Positions 8,407 through 17,513 of a stretch of DNA of 64,000 nucleotides are shown piece by piece (the first letter of the stretch is position 1; each line of letters begins with the position of its first letter). A model generated the notes under the pieces. The model did not search any database. It had not been told where the DNA came from and was given only the letters and a program-made list of their open reading frames with translations. The stretch is from JBPYFK01 sp051984675. GTDB lineage: Bacteria; Actinomycetota; Actinomycetes; Mycobacteriales; Pseudonocardiaceae. Location of the stretch: assembly GCA_051984675.1 (NCBI GenBank), contig JBPYFK010000034.1:1-64000 (forward strand), given 5' to 3'. The position numbers and the translations under genes were made by a program.

Positions 8407-9057
8407 GTGTGGTCCTACCGGAAGGTCGGAGGAATGCTGCTGGCGAGCGCCGCCTTGGCGGCCTCGCTCGCCAGCTGCGAGTCCAGCGGTCACTCCTGCC
8501 CGGACGTGCGGGGCGTCGACCTGTCCCGGCGCACGGTCGCCGGAGTGGACGTCAGCCAACGCGGGCTCCGCTGCGCCAGCCTGGAGCATTCCAGAATGGA
8601 CGGCGAGGCCGTGGGCGAGGCCAATCTGAGTCGGGCGAACCTGCATGGCGCGCATCTGCGCCGCGCACGCCTGTCCCATGTCGACCTCACGGGTGCCGAT
8701 CTCGGCGATGCGACGCTGGAGTCGGTGTTCCTCCTGGGGGTGAACCTGTCCGGCGCTGATCTCACTGGTGTCACTGCTCGCGGCGGAACCCTCAACGGCG
8801 TCGGCCTGATCGGAGCGCGGTTGGGTGACGCGAACCTCCGGTCGGTCATGGTGAGTGCGAGCGACCTGGGCAAGGCCAATCTCCACGACGCTGACCTCAC
8901 CGACGCGACCCTGGTCAACTCCAACCTGCGCGGGGCCAGTCTGGAGGGCGCGAACCTGAGCGGTACGACCTGGCGCAACGTCGTCTGCCCGGACGGTTCG
9001 ATGTCGACCAACAACAGCCCGCCGTCCTGCGACGGGCACCTCACGCCCGCACCCTGA
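8407..9057 (+). CDS. Pentapeptide-repeat lipoprotein
   Basis: About 216 residues. Signal peptide (MLLASAALAASLASC) with lipobox LASC, so it is probably anchored outside the membrane. From about residue 55 to 195 the sequence is a run of A(D/N)LXX pentapeptides (ANLSRANLHGAHL, ADLTGVTARGG, ANLHDADLTDATL and so on) expected to form a right-handed quadrilateral beta-helix. A Cys pair (NVVC...PSC) near the end may close the helix. Cytosolic members of this repeat family can mimic DNA; an extracellular one more likely has a structural or binding role. Start GTG at 8407; an internal ATG at 8434 is possible. Confidence 0.75.
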   Translation: MWSYRKVGGMLLASAALAASLASCESSGHSCPDVRGVDLSRRTVAGVDVSQRGLRCASLEHSRMDGEAVGEANLSRANLHGAHLRRARLSHVDLTGADLGDATLESVFLLGVNLSGADLTGVTARGGTLNGVGLIGARLGDANLRSVMVSASDLGKANLHDADLTDATLVNSNLRGASLEGANLSGTTWRNVVCPDGSMSTNNSPPSCDGHLTPAP

Positions 9058-9108
9058 GCTGCTCAACGAGCCGATCAGCAGCTGTTTTGTCCACAATGGA
9101 CATATGTC

Positions 9109-9900
9109 TCACTTGAAGGCGATACGGTCCAGCCAGTAGTCGAGCAGCTCCGCATCGCCGAGGATCTCGATGCCCTCGCCGCGAGGAGAGCGCCGCCGGT
9201 AGACGACCAGCAGCAGGTCGGTCAGCGCGCCGCGCACCGCGACGGTGGCCTTCTCGTGCGCTCGTCGCCAGGTGATGACGTCGCCGGTGAGGTCCACGAC
9301 CCACTCCGCTGCCGCCGCCGGCGCGGTGTCCGTCGCATGGAAGTGGAGGGTGCGGCCAGGGCCGAGCAGCTCGCGCATTTCCGGGTGGAACTCGAACATC
9401 ATCGGCAACGAACCAAGCTCTATCCACTCGTCGAAGGCGTCAAGGGCGACGCCCTCGTCGACGGTGAACTCGGCACCGGTGGCCAGCGTCGCATCGGCGC
9501 GATGGATGACCGTCTCGTGCGTCATCCTGCGGGCGTAGAACGCCGACCGCGCCCCCGGAACCGGCGTCCACACCGTGACATCGGGACCGGCGACGCGGAG
9601 GCTGTCCGCCAACCGCTCGGCACCTTCGGCCAACCAGACGTCGAGCACGGTCGCGTCCTCGTGGACAAACGCGGAGAGGTCCCGGAAATGCGTGTCGGGC
9701 GGCGGCTGTGTCGCGCGGGTCCGCACGATCTCAGCGACCCACCGATGCACGCCACCGAGATGTCGCAGCAGCTGACCGAGATTCCAGTCGGGGCAGGAAG
9801 GCACGGGCGCCGTCATGTCCGCCTCTTTGATGTGGGACCGCAGCAGCTCGGTCTGCTCGACGATCTCGGCGCAGCAGCGGTCGTAGCTCAAGCCAGGCAT
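9109..9900 (-). CDS. Maleylpyruvate isomerase family, mycothiol-dependent type
   Basis: About 263 residues. N-terminal DinB-like four-helix bundle (LLRSHIKEADMTAPVPSCPDWNLGQLLRHLGGVHRW) that contains the conserved PSCPDW segment of the MDMPI metal/thiol-binding domain, with metal-ligand His candidates at HLGGVH and HETVIHRAD. A smaller C-terminal domain follows (AEWVVDLTGDVITWRR to the end). Members act as mycothiol-dependent isomerases or transferases, and most are uncharacterised. The start at the ATG encoding MPGLSYDR matches the family N-terminus; 22 upstream codons are rejected. Stand-alone gene. Confidence 0.8.
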   Translation of the reverse strand: MPGLSYDRCCAEIVEQTELLRSHIKEADMTAPVPSCPDWNLGQLLRHLGGVHRWVAEIVRTRATQPPPDTHFRDLSAFVHEDATVLDVWLAEGAERLADSLRVAGPDVTVWTPVPGARSAFYARRMTHETVIHRADATLATGAEFTVDEGVALDAFDEWIELGSLPMMFEFHPEMRELLGPGRTLHFHATDTAPAAAAEWVVDLTGDVITWRRAHEKATVAVRGALTDLLLVVYRRRSPRGEGIEILGDAELLDYWLDRIAFK

Positions 9901-10215
9901 AGCGCCACGGTAGACCGCACCCCCGACAAGCACCTGGTCGCGAAGGCCAGATCCGCGGTCGCGCACGAGGTCGAGACTGGTTGTTTCCAGCCCCGGACGG
10001 CGTCAGTGGATCGACCACTATGGACGGTTGAGCCGCTCAACGAGTGATGTCCGAAAGTGGACAGGAAACAAGCAGTCAACACTCTTGTGGCCCAGCCGGC
10101 TTCACCCTACTGTTCGGTAACCTATCTGGAACATCAGCGGCTCAGATGCAGGTCAGGGCAGCGGCAGCCAGTGCCAGCCCGGCAACACCGTCTTGGCCGC
10201 GGATTGGGAGGAGAC
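9901..10215. other. Divergent intergenic region
   Basis: About 315 bases between the isomerase-family gene and the lipase gene. The reading frame of the lipase is open upstream to 10057, but that stretch lacks coding character and the proper ribosome-binding site is just before 10216. It probably holds the two divergent promoters; no clear operator was found. Confidence 0.4.
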
Positions 10216-11118
10216 ATGCGTCCAGGCAGATGGGTCCGAACAGCATGGGTGGTCGGCGCGATGTTCACGACGGCAGCGATGGTCGGCGCGGGCCTCGCGG
10301 AAGCCGGTGACCAGTACCCCGTCACCCGAGACATCTTCCACGGGGTCGCGCAGTCAGCGCCCAACCCCGCCAAAGCACCACCGGGGGTGAACGTGTCCGG
10401 CTGCAAGCCCTCCGCCGCGCACCCCAGACCAGTCGTGCTGGTCACTGGAACGTTCGGCAACATGACGGACGACTGGGCCGGTCTCGGCCCGACCCTGGCC
10501 AACCAGGGCTACTGCGTCTACAGCACGGCGATCGGCGCGGACCCGAACGTCCTCGTGCAGACCACCGGACCGGTGGTGACCTCGGCGAAGCAGATAGCCA
10601 GCTTCGTAGGCCAGGTCCTCGCCCAGACCGACGCCAACCAGGTCGACCTCGTCGGCCACTCGCAGGGTGGGCTTATCGCGGAGTACTACGCGAAACTGCT
10701 GCATGGCGCGTCCCACGTGCACACCCTCGTCGCGTTGTCCCCGACGACGCACGGGACCACACTCGACGGGCTGGCCACCCTTGCCCGCTTCTTCCCCGGC
10801 GGCCCGCAACTGGTGCACGGCGCCTGCCCGGCTTGTGCCGACCAGATGACCGGCTCACCGGTCATCAACGCACTGGACGCTGGACCGATCGCACAACCGG
10901 GGGTGAACTACACGGTCGTCGAAACGCGCAACGAGTTCGTCGTAACCCCGGCCGGGTCGTCCTTCATCTCCGAACCCGGCGTGCGTAACGAGTGGGTGCA
11001 GGACTCCTGCCCGGCCGACACGGTCGACCACGCCCAGTTGACGTACGACCCGCCGATTCAGGCGCTCGTGGAGAACGCACTCGACCCGGCGAACCAGCGC
11101 ACGATCTCGTGCTCATGA
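10216..11118 (+). CDS. Secreted triacylglycerol lipase-like alpha/beta hydrolase
   Basis: About 300 residues. Signal peptide (basic MRPGRWVR, hydrophobic TAWVVGAMFTTAAMVGAG, cleavage near AEA). The mature part has the lipase class 2 layout: oxyanion loop VVLVTGTFGN, nucleophile elbow GHSQGG (Ser catalytic), an Asp/Glu region and a late His (DTVDHAQLTYDP). Cysteines in pairs (CKPSA, YCVY, CPACAD, DSCPAD, ISCS) suggest disulfides, as expected outside the cell. Predicted to hydrolyse ester lipids extracellularly. The start is set by GGGAGGAG seven bases before the ATG. Confidence 0.85.
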   Translation: MRPGRWVRTAWVVGAMFTTAAMVGAGLAEAGDQYPVTRDIFHGVAQSAPNPAKAPPGVNVSGCKPSAAHPRPVVLVTGTFGNMTDDWAGLGPTLANQGYCVYSTAIGADPNVLVQTTGPVVTSAKQIASFVGQVLAQTDANQVDLVGHSQGGLIAEYYAKLLHGASHVHTLVALSPTTHGTTLDGLATLARFFPGGPQLVHGACPACADQMTGSPVINALDAGPIAQPGVNYTVVETRNEFVVTPAGSSFISEPGVRNEWVQDSCPADTVDHAQLTYDPPIQALVENALDPANQRTISCS

Positions 11119-11138
11119 CCTCCAGCCGGCGGTGATGG

Positions 11139-11768
11139 TCAGTGCGCCACGGCAGCGGCGGCGATGCGGGTGAGCTCAGCGATCACGTCGGACAGCGGTG
11201 CCCGATCCTCGGCCGCGCACCAGTCCTGCAGCAGACCGTTGACCGCGCCGACGTACGCGCTGGCGGCGAGGTTGTAGTCCCGCTCGTGCACCTCGCCACG
11301 CTCGATCGCGGCGCGCACCAGTTCGCTGATCAGGTTCACCCAGCGCCGGCGCCACTCCAGCCGGAAAGCCTCTATGGCGGGGGTAACGCCGACGATCTGG
11401 ACGTAAGCGACCTGGGCGCGCCGTAGATCGCTGGCCGTATAGCTGACGTACGCCTCCAGTGCGGTACGTACCCGATCCACGAACGTCGGGGATTCCAGCT
11501 CGGCCAGTGCTGCCGAGACCGCCTCCAACGCCTTGTTGTTGATGTCGTCGTAGAGCGCGATCAGCAATGCCTCACGGTCGGCGAATTCCTCGTAGTACTG
11601 GCGATTCGACAGGTTGGCGGCCTTGCAGATGGCACCGACCGGTGACATCGCGTAACCGACCGTGCCGAACATCTGCAAACCGGCATCGAGCAGGCGGGCC
11701 CGGCGTTCGGCGCGCCGATCGGCCGCGGAACGCCCTCCGTAATAGCCCTTGGGGCCAGGCTGGGTCAC
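11139..11768 (-). CDS. TetR-family regulator
   Basis: About 209 residues. N-terminal helix-turn-helix (about residues 22-68: RRARLLDAGLQMFG, then VGAICKAANLSNRQYYEEFADREALL), followed by an all-helical ligand-binding domain. It is convergent with the lipase and lies just downstream of the mce operon on the same strand, 211 bases from the mceF stop. It could regulate lipid genes nearby, but the sequence gives no direct proof. The effector is unknown. Confidence 0.85.
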   Translation of the reverse strand: MTQPGPKGYYGGRSAADRRAERRARLLDAGLQMFGTVGYAMSPVGAICKAANLSNRQYYEEFADREALLIALYDDINNKALEAVSAALAELESPTFVDRVRTALEAYVSYTASDLRRAQVAYVQIVGVTPAIEAFRLEWRRRWVNLISELVRAAIERGEVHERDYNLAASAYVGAVNGLLQDWCAAEDRAPLSDVIAELTRIAAAAVAH

Positions 11769-11979
11769 GCCCCGAGTCTATCCATGTCCTCGACGACAGG
11801 TCTGGACCTAACGGCCACAGCGCTGCCCAGGCGTGCGACCACAGCCGCTCGATCCTGCCTCCGGCGCGGTGGCATTGGTACACCTGATCACTGTCGGTCA
11901 GCAACAGACACCCTTTTCAACGTGTAGCCAGGGTACATGTAGTGACCGATCGTGCACCGCCGGAGACCGAGGGTCCGCT

Positions 11980-13095
11980 CTAGTGTCCCGATCCATTGGG
12001 GGCGTTTTCGGCTCCCCGCACGTCGGTGGGACTTCCCGACGGTTCCGCGCAATATGCCTGGTTGTTGGCCGGAGCCGGCGCGGTGTCCGTTCCCGATCGT
12101 TGCTGGGTTCCGCCATACCCGCGTACGCACGCATACGGATCGAAAGAGTTGAGTACCAGTCCGAAGTGCGCGGTTCCGTCGCCGGGTGCGACGGTCTTGG
12201 ACCCTGCTGCGACGACGGGGTAGACGACGAGGGTCTCCTCGACTCCGCTCAGATGCGTCCGATACACGTTCGCGGTGGTGAGCAGGTTCCCGATGACCAC
12301 GCCGAGATTCGGGCCTGATTCACGCAAGAGTGCGCTGAGCTGTTCTGCCGCCGGAGGACCGGCGTTGATGACCCGCCGATAGTCGGCGTCCGAGGACTTG
12401 AGTTGGCCTGCCAACAGGTGCAGATCGCGGCTATAGGACAGGATGTCCTGCGACTGAGCGCGTTGCGTTTCCAGCACGGTCTGGCTGTTGTTGATGAGAT
12501 CCAGGGTCGGTGGCAGCTGCCGGGTGGCCTCGCGCGTGTAGTCGGAACTGCTGTCGAGCAACCGGGCAAGTTTGTCGCGGGCCCCGGTGAAGGCGGTGTC
12601 CAGCTCATCAACGACCGTGCGCAGCGAATCCGTGGGGATGCTGGCGACCGTCCGATCCACATCGGACAGAAGTGCGTCCGGTGCCACCGGGATGGACGTG
12701 CGGTCTTCGCCAATGACGGAACCGTTGGCGAGGAATGGTCCGCTGGCGGTGCGCGGCCGTAGATCCACGTACTGCTCGCCGACGCCCGAGCGGTTGGAGA
12801 CGACGGCCACGGTGTCAGCGGGAATCCTGGTGGCCTCACTGTCGATGTCGAGCTCGACCTCGATTCCCGACTGGTCCAGCCGCAGTGGCCCCACTCGGCC
12901 GATCGTCAAACCCCGGTAGGTGACTTCGGCATTGCTGAAGATCCCGCCGGAGTCCGCGAGCTGCGCGGTGATGACGTAGCCGCGAGGACCGAACAGCCGG
13001 TCCAGCCCCGCGTACCGTCCGCCCACGTAGGTGACCCCGAGCAGGGCGATCACCACGAACACCATGATCTGGATCTTGACCGTTCTCGCGATCAT
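11980..13095 (-). CDS. mceF: Mce family protein MceF
   Basis: About 371 residues; last gene of the mce operon. N-terminal membrane helix (MVFVVIALLGVTYVGG), then the MCE/MlaD beta-domain (about residues 38-118: ITAQLADSGGIFSNAEVTYRG, GVGEQYVDLRP), a long helical region and a soluble C-terminus. Family knowledge: six different Mce proteins form a hexameric tube that carries lipids or sterols through the envelope to the YrbE permease. The ATG overlaps the mceE stop (TGATG), giving translational coupling. A conserved Cys pair near the end (CVRG...AYC) may form a disulfide. Confidence 0.9.
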   Translation of the reverse strand: MIARTVKIQIMVFVVIALLGVTYVGGRYAGLDRLFGPRGYVITAQLADSGGIFSNAEVTYRGLTIGRVGPLRLDQSGIEVELDIDSEATRIPADTVAVVSNRSGVGEQYVDLRPRTASGPFLANGSVIGEDRTSIPVAPDALLSDVDRTVASIPTDSLRTVVDELDTAFTGARDKLARLLDSSSDYTREATRQLPPTLDLINNSQTVLETQRAQSQDILSYSRDLHLLAGQLKSSDADYRRVINAGPPAAEQLSALLRESGPNLGVVIGNLLTTANVYRTHLSGVEETLVVYPVVAAGSKTVAPGDGTAHFGLVLNSFDPYACVRGYGGTQQRSGTDTAPAPANNQAYCAEPSGSPTDVRGAENAPNGSGH

Positions 13096-14273
13096 CAGTG
13101 GCCCCCGATCAGGCTTCCGACCAAGCCGCCACCAGGCGTTGGCGGTGACGGGACTCCCGGAGGTACGGGCGGTTGCGGCGAGGTGCCGGGCAACGGAAGC
13201 GGTGGCGACGCCGGCCCTCTGGGTGGGGACGGGGGCGGTGACTGCCCGGGCTGGGCGAGCAGGAAGTCGACCAGACTGTTGAAGTCCAGATCCAGCTTGA
13301 TCGCGAGGTTCGCGTAATCGCCCTTGATGGCAGTCGTCGTGTAGTCGGTGAAGGGATACGTCACAAGCATTTGGAGGGACTTGGGTAGGTCGTTGCCGGC
13401 TTCCGCCAGTCTGTGCAGGATCGGGTCCAGCGCTTTGAGGTTCGCGACCGTGTCCTGCTTGCTGCGGTCGATGGTGTCCACAGCGACGTGCGACAGCTGG
13501 TCCATGGATTGCAGCATGGTGACGAGTTCGCCGCGCTGTTCATTGAGCACCTTGAGTCCGGGACCAAGGTTGTCCAGCGCGGTGGCGATGTTGCCGCGCT
13601 GCTGGGACAGCGACCCGGACAACCGGTTGAGCCCGTCGATAGCTCTGGTGATGCTCGCTTTCTGGCCATCCAGCTCAGCGGTGAAGTGGTCCAGGTTCTC
13701 GTTGAGCGCGCGGATATCGGGTTCGTTACCGGAGAAGGCTTTGTTGAGCTCCTCGACGATGGTTTGCACCTGGCCGATCCCGCCGCCGTTGAGCAGCATG
13801 GACAGCGCACCGAGGACCTCTTCGACCTCGGGGTTGCGGTTGGTTCGGCTCAGCGGGATGCGCGCACCGTTGGCCAGCGGCTTCGCCGCCGGAGCAGGCG
13901 GACTCGCCAGCTCGACGTACTTCTCGCCGAGCAGGCTGGACTGGCGCAGCTGTGCTGCCGCGTTGTCGGGAAGCCGGACAGCGCCGTTGACGTCCATCAC
14001 GACTTCAGCCGTCCAACCGTCCGGCGCCATCTCGATCGTCGATACCTTGCCGACCGCGACGTCGTTGACCTTCACGCTCGCCTGCGGGACGAGGTCCAGC
14101 ACGTCCCGGAACTCCGCGGTGACGCGGTACGGATGCGGGCCGAGATCAGCGCCGCCGGGCAACGGGGCGTTGTAGACGCCGGTGAAACCACCCTGCCCGC
14201 AGGCGGTGAGCGTGCAGGCCGCCACCGACAGGACGGCGGCGAGCGCGGTTGCCAGGAGTCCCCGCTTGCGCAT
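13095..14273 (-). CDS. mceE: Mce family lipoprotein MceE (LprK type)
   Basis: About 392 residues. Instead of a membrane helix it has a lipoprotein signal ending LTACG, so it is the lipidated subunit usual at the fifth position of mce operons. MCE domain about residues 48-122 (VTAEFRDVLDLVPQASVKVNDVAVG, SSLLGEKYVELA), a long coiled helical stretch (about 130-310), and a Pro/Gly-rich C-terminal tail. Overlaps its neighbours by single bases (TGATG junctions), so the subunits are probably made in fixed ratio. Confidence 0.9.
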   Translation of the reverse strand: MRKRGLLATALAAVLSVAACTLTACGQGGFTGVYNAPLPGGADLGPHPYRVTAEFRDVLDLVPQASVKVNDVAVGKVSTIEMAPDGWTAEVVMDVNGAVRLPDNAAAQLRQSSLLGEKYVELASPPAPAAKPLANGARIPLSRTNRNPEVEEVLGALSMLLNGGGIGQVQTIVEELNKAFSGNEPDIRALNENLDHFTAELDGQKASITRAIDGLNRLSGSLSQQRGNIATALDNLGPGLKVLNEQRGELVTMLQSMDQLSHVAVDTIDRSKQDTVANLKALDPILHRLAEAGNDLPKSLQMLVTYPFTDYTTTAIKGDYANLAIKLDLDFNSLVDFLLAQPGQSPPPSPPRGPASPPLPLPGTSPQPPVPPGVPSPPTPGGGLVGSLIGGH

Positions 14274-15454
14274 CAGCGATCACCGCCCTGTTTGACCAGC
14301 GGCAACGGGAGGGGCGGCGGTTTGCCCTGTTGCAGGGATGTGATCACGTCCGCTGGCGAGGGCAACGGCGCGACACCGTTGATGATGGGCTGGAGCTGCT
14401 TGCATGTGTCCGCCAGCAACGGCGGCACCGGCTTGGTGGGGGCGCCTTGCTGGAGAACCTTGCAGACGAGGACCATGGGCGGATTCGTCAGCTCGTTGAT
14501 ATTGCCGCGCGTTCCCAGACTCCCCGTCGCCGCGTCATACGTGTTCGCGAGATTGGACAATCCGAGCGGGGCAGTGTTGATCACTTCCGCGAGCGCGTCC
14601 CGTTGGTCGACAAGCGCCTGCGTGATGCCCCGCAGATGATCCACATTGGACCGGATACGGCCGCGGTTGTCCTGGATGAGCCTCTGGATGTCCTCCAGCG
14701 CGGGGCCGAGGTCGTGCAGGGCCTGGCCGAGTTGGCCGCGCTCGTCGGCGAGGAAATGGTTGGTGTCGGCGAGCTGCGTGTTGAACTGCCGGACCTGCTG
14801 GTCGCTGTCCGCGAGCGTCTTGTTGAACTGCTGGAGGTGGTCGACTGTGGCGAACCAATCCTCCTTGGATCCCGACAGCGTGTTTTCGGCCTGACCGAGC
14901 TTCGTGATCATCTCGTTGAGCGCGGCACCGTTGCCCTTGAGATTCCGCGCTTCCACGGTGAGGGCGTCGGAAAGCGCGCCCTGGTTGTTCGCACCGTTTG
15001 GCCCCAGGGCAGCCATCATCTTGTCCAGGTTTTGGTTGATTTGGTCGAGTTCCAGCGGCGTCTGGGTGCGCTGGAGCGGGATCACCGTCCCGTCGCGCAT
15101 CTGTGGCCCGCCCTGGTACACCGGGGTGAACTGCACGTACCGGTCGCTGACCAGGCTCGGTGCGACCGCGACGGCCTGCGCATTGGCCGGCACCGCGATG
15201 CCCGGGTCAAGTGTCATGTCCACCCGGACCTGGGTGCCCTGGGGCGTGACCTGTGTGATCGTGCCCACGGGCATGCCCAGGACCCGCACGTCCGACCCCT
15301 GGAAAAGTCCCACTGCCGCGTCGAAGTACGCCGTGATCCTGGTGCGTTCTTGGCCGGAGAACAGCCACCACATAGCCCCTGCCACCAGGATTAGCGCCGC
15401 ACTGGCGAGGGCGACTAGCTGTGCGAGCCTGCTGAGGCGGAATCGGTGGGTCAT
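14273..15454 (-). CDS. mceD: Mce family protein MceD
   Basis: About 393 residues. N-terminal membrane helix (LVALASAALILVAGAMWWLF), MCE domain about residues 40-115 (ITAYFDAAVGLFQGSDVRVLG, LVSDRYVQFTP), long heptad-like helical region, and a C-terminus with a Cys pair (LVCKVLQ...DTCKQL) and a Pro-rich end. Part of the predicted lipid-conducting Mce complex. The ATG at 15454 shares a base with the mceC stop; a GTG one codon upstream is an alternative start. Confidence 0.9.
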   Translation of the reverse strand: MTHRFRLSRLAQLVALASAALILVAGAMWWLFSGQERTRITAYFDAAVGLFQGSDVRVLGMPVGTITQVTPQGTQVRVDMTLDPGIAVPANAQAVAVAPSLVSDRYVQFTPVYQGGPQMRDGTVIPLQRTQTPLELDQINQNLDKMMAALGPNGANNQGALSDALTVEARNLKGNGAALNEMITKLGQAENTLSGSKEDWFATVDHLQQFNKTLADSDQQVRQFNTQLADTNHFLADERGQLGQALHDLGPALEDIQRLIQDNRGRIRSNVDHLRGITQALVDQRDALAEVINTAPLGLSNLANTYDAATGSLGTRGNINELTNPPMVLVCKVLQQGAPTKPVPPLLADTCKQLQPIINGVAPLPSPADVITSLQQGKPPPLPLPLVKQGGDR

Positions 15455-16485
15455 CACGGGTGTCCCCCCTGAGCGGAACCGCCGGAGATCGGAGGCGAGC
15501 AGCCCTGTTCGTTGAAGCTGGCCGGACCCGCCTGCAGGATCGGGGGGACCTGACCACAGACGTAGCTGTCGAACCAGCGCCCGTTACCCGTGGTGTTGGT
15601 GAACAGCCGGGTGAAGGGTGCGAGGTTCTGCAGTCCGCGGCTGAGGCTGTCCTGGTTCGCCGCCAGCATCGCGGTGATCTGGTCGAGCTTGGCCAGCGCG
15701 GGCTGGAGCTGGCCGCCGTCGTCCGCCACCAGGCCCCGCAACTGCTGGGCGAGCTGTTGCGTGCCCATCAGCAGCTTGCTGATGGCGTCCTTACGGAACT
15801 CGATCTCGCCGAGCAGCAGGTTCCCGTCGGAGATCAGCCGCTGGAAGTTTCCGTCCCGATCGGCGATCGTCTTGGTGACCTGGTTGGTGTTCTGCAGCAG
15901 CTGGCGGATCTGCTCATCGCGGGACGCGATCGTCTGGGAGACCGCGGACAGTCCGTGGAGGGCGTCCCCGACCTGTTGCGGGCTGTCGCGGAAGGTGTCC
16001 GCCATGACCTGGAAGCTGCGCGCGAGTTCCTGCGTGTCGATCTCCCCCTGCGCCCTGCCGACATCGTTGAAAGCCTGGGTGATTTCGTAGGGCGCGGTGG
16101 TGCGCTGTACTGGAATGGGCGTGTCCGGGTCCAGTGGCCGATCTCCCTGTGGATCGACTGCCAGGTACTTCTGACCCAGCAGCGTCTTGATCTCGATGGA
16201 GGCTGTGCTTCGGTTCCCCACCCAGGCGTCGTCGATGCGGAAGTCCACCCGGACGTGGTTGCCTTCCAGCTCCATGTTGGTCACCGTGCCCGCCTTGACC
16301 CCAGCGATGCGCACCTCGGCGTTCGGCCGCAGCCCGGCCGCTTCGCTGAAGTCCGCGCTGTAGGTGGTGCCGCTGCCGATCAGCGGCAGGCTGTTGAAGT
16401 TGAACGCCACCAGCACCGTGACGACGATCAGGACCAGGCCGATCACTCCGACCGTCACGGGGTTGACTTCGCGCAGGCGTTTCAT
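15454..16485 (-). CDS. mceC: Mce family protein MceC
   Basis: About 343 residues. N-terminal membrane helix (VGVIGLVLIVVTVLVAF), MCE domain about residues 40-115 (YSADFSEAAGLRPNAEVRIAGVKAG, TLLGQKYLAVDP), then a long helical region. The C-terminus holds SYVCG and EQGCSPP, a Cys pair shared with other Mce proteins. The start is set at the ATG in the ATGA overlap with mceB, with GAGGTG seven bases before it, rather than the GTG three codons upstream. Confidence 0.9.
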   Translation of the reverse strand: MKRLREVNPVTVGVIGLVLIVVTVLVAFNFNSLPLIGSGTTYSADFSEAAGLRPNAEVRIAGVKAGTVTNMELEGNHVRVDFRIDDAWVGNRSTASIEIKTLLGQKYLAVDPQGDRPLDPDTPIPVQRTTAPYEITQAFNDVGRAQGEIDTQELARSFQVMADTFRDSPQQVGDALHGLSAVSQTIASRDEQIRQLLQNTNQVTKTIADRDGNFQRLISDGNLLLGEIEFRKDAISKLLMGTQQLAQQLRGLVADDGGQLQPALAKLDQITAMLAANQDSLSRGLQNLAPFTRLFTNTTGNGRWFDSYVCGQVPPILQAGPASFNEQGCSPPISGGSAQGGHP

Positions 16486-17513
16486 GGTCGACACCTCGCG
16501 GGCATCTGCTCGGGGCCGCCGGTGTTGATCGGAACCACCACGCCCAGGCTGGAGATCCGAACGTCACCCGTAGACTGGCAGAGGTAGTAGTTGAACCATC
16601 CGCCGTAGCTCGCGGTGCGGTTGATCGTGTTCAGCTTGTCCGGCAGGCCCTGGACGAACCGCCGCACGAGGTCCTGGTTGTCGTCGAGGTTCTGCGACAA
16701 CCGACCCAGACCGTCGATGTCGGCCTTCAGCGGCGGCCGGGTATCGGCCAGCAGTCCGGCGGTAGCCTGGTTGAGTTCGCTGATGCCGGAGATGGCATCC
16801 CCGATGGACTGCCGGTCGGCGGACAGGCCGGAGACGAGCTGCTGGGTTTGAACGAGCACTGTGGACAGTTCATCGCTTCGGGAGTTCACTGTGTCCAGCG
16901 CGCCGTTCAGATTCGTGATCACCTCGCCGATCACCTGATCGCGGTTCGCGATGGTGGAGGTGAGCGAGGCGATGTGGGACAGCAGGCTGTCCATGGTTCC
17001 GCCTTCACCCTGCAACACCTGAACAATCGACTGGGACAGCCGATTGGTGTCCTGGGGTGACAGCAGGCGCAGCAGCGGCCGGAATCCGTTGAACAGCACG
17101 GTCAGGTTGAGGGCGGGTTTGGTGTGCTGCAACGGGATCGTGGCTCCTTCAGGCAGCATCGCGCTCGCTGGACCGGCGCCTCTATCCACAGCCACGTACC
17201 GTTGGCCGATGAGGTTGCGGTATCGGATCGCGGCCGTCACCGACGCCGGCAACAGCCGCTTACCGAACAGGCTGAACCGCACCTCGGCCTGCCGGCGGTC
17301 CGCGATGCGGATCGAGTCGACCTGCCCGACCTTCACCCCTGCGATCCGCACGTCGTCGCCTTCGTTCAGCCCGGCGACGTCGGTGAAGCGGGCCGCGTAC
17401 GTCGTCGTCGGCCCGAACCCGGTGTTCGCGATCGTGAGCCCGAGCAGGCCCGTGGTCAACAGGGTGATCACGATGAACGCGATCAGCTTGATCAGCGGTC
17501 CACGGATCGACAT
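16482..17513 (-). CDS. mceB: Mce family protein MceB
   Basis: About 343 residues. N-terminal membrane helix (LIAFIVITLLTTGLLGLTI), MCE domain about residues 35-110 (YAARFTDVAGLNEGDDVRIAGVKVG, NLIGQRYVAVD), then a helical stretch and a C-terminal YYLCQ...MPARCRP Cys pair. The frame is open to 17570, but the ATG at 17513 that overlaps the mceA stop (TGATG) and encodes MSIRGPL is the evident start. Confidence 0.9.
   Translation of the reverse strand: MSIRGPLIKLIAFIVITLLTTGLLGLTIANTGFGPTTTYAARFTDVAGLNEGDDVRIAGVKVGQVDSIRIADRRQAEVRFSLFGKRLLPASVTAAIRYRNLIGQRYVAVDRGAGPASAMLPEGATIPLQHTKPALNLTVLFNGFRPLLRLLSPQDTNRLSQSIVQVLQGEGGTMDSLLSHIASLTSTIANRDQVIGEVITNLNGALDTVNSRSDELSTVLVQTQQLVSGLSADRQSIGDAISGISELNQATAGLLADTRPPLKADIDGLGRLSQNLDDNQDLVRRFVQGLPDKLNTINRTASYGGWFNYYLCQSTGDVRISSLGVVVPINTGGPEQMPARCRP

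Noticed and set aside
13413..14639. Long plus-strand frame of about 400 codons opposite mceE and mceD
   Set aside because: Rich in Arg, His and Gly with no family features. It is the antisense shadow of well-supported Mce genes in high-GC DNA.
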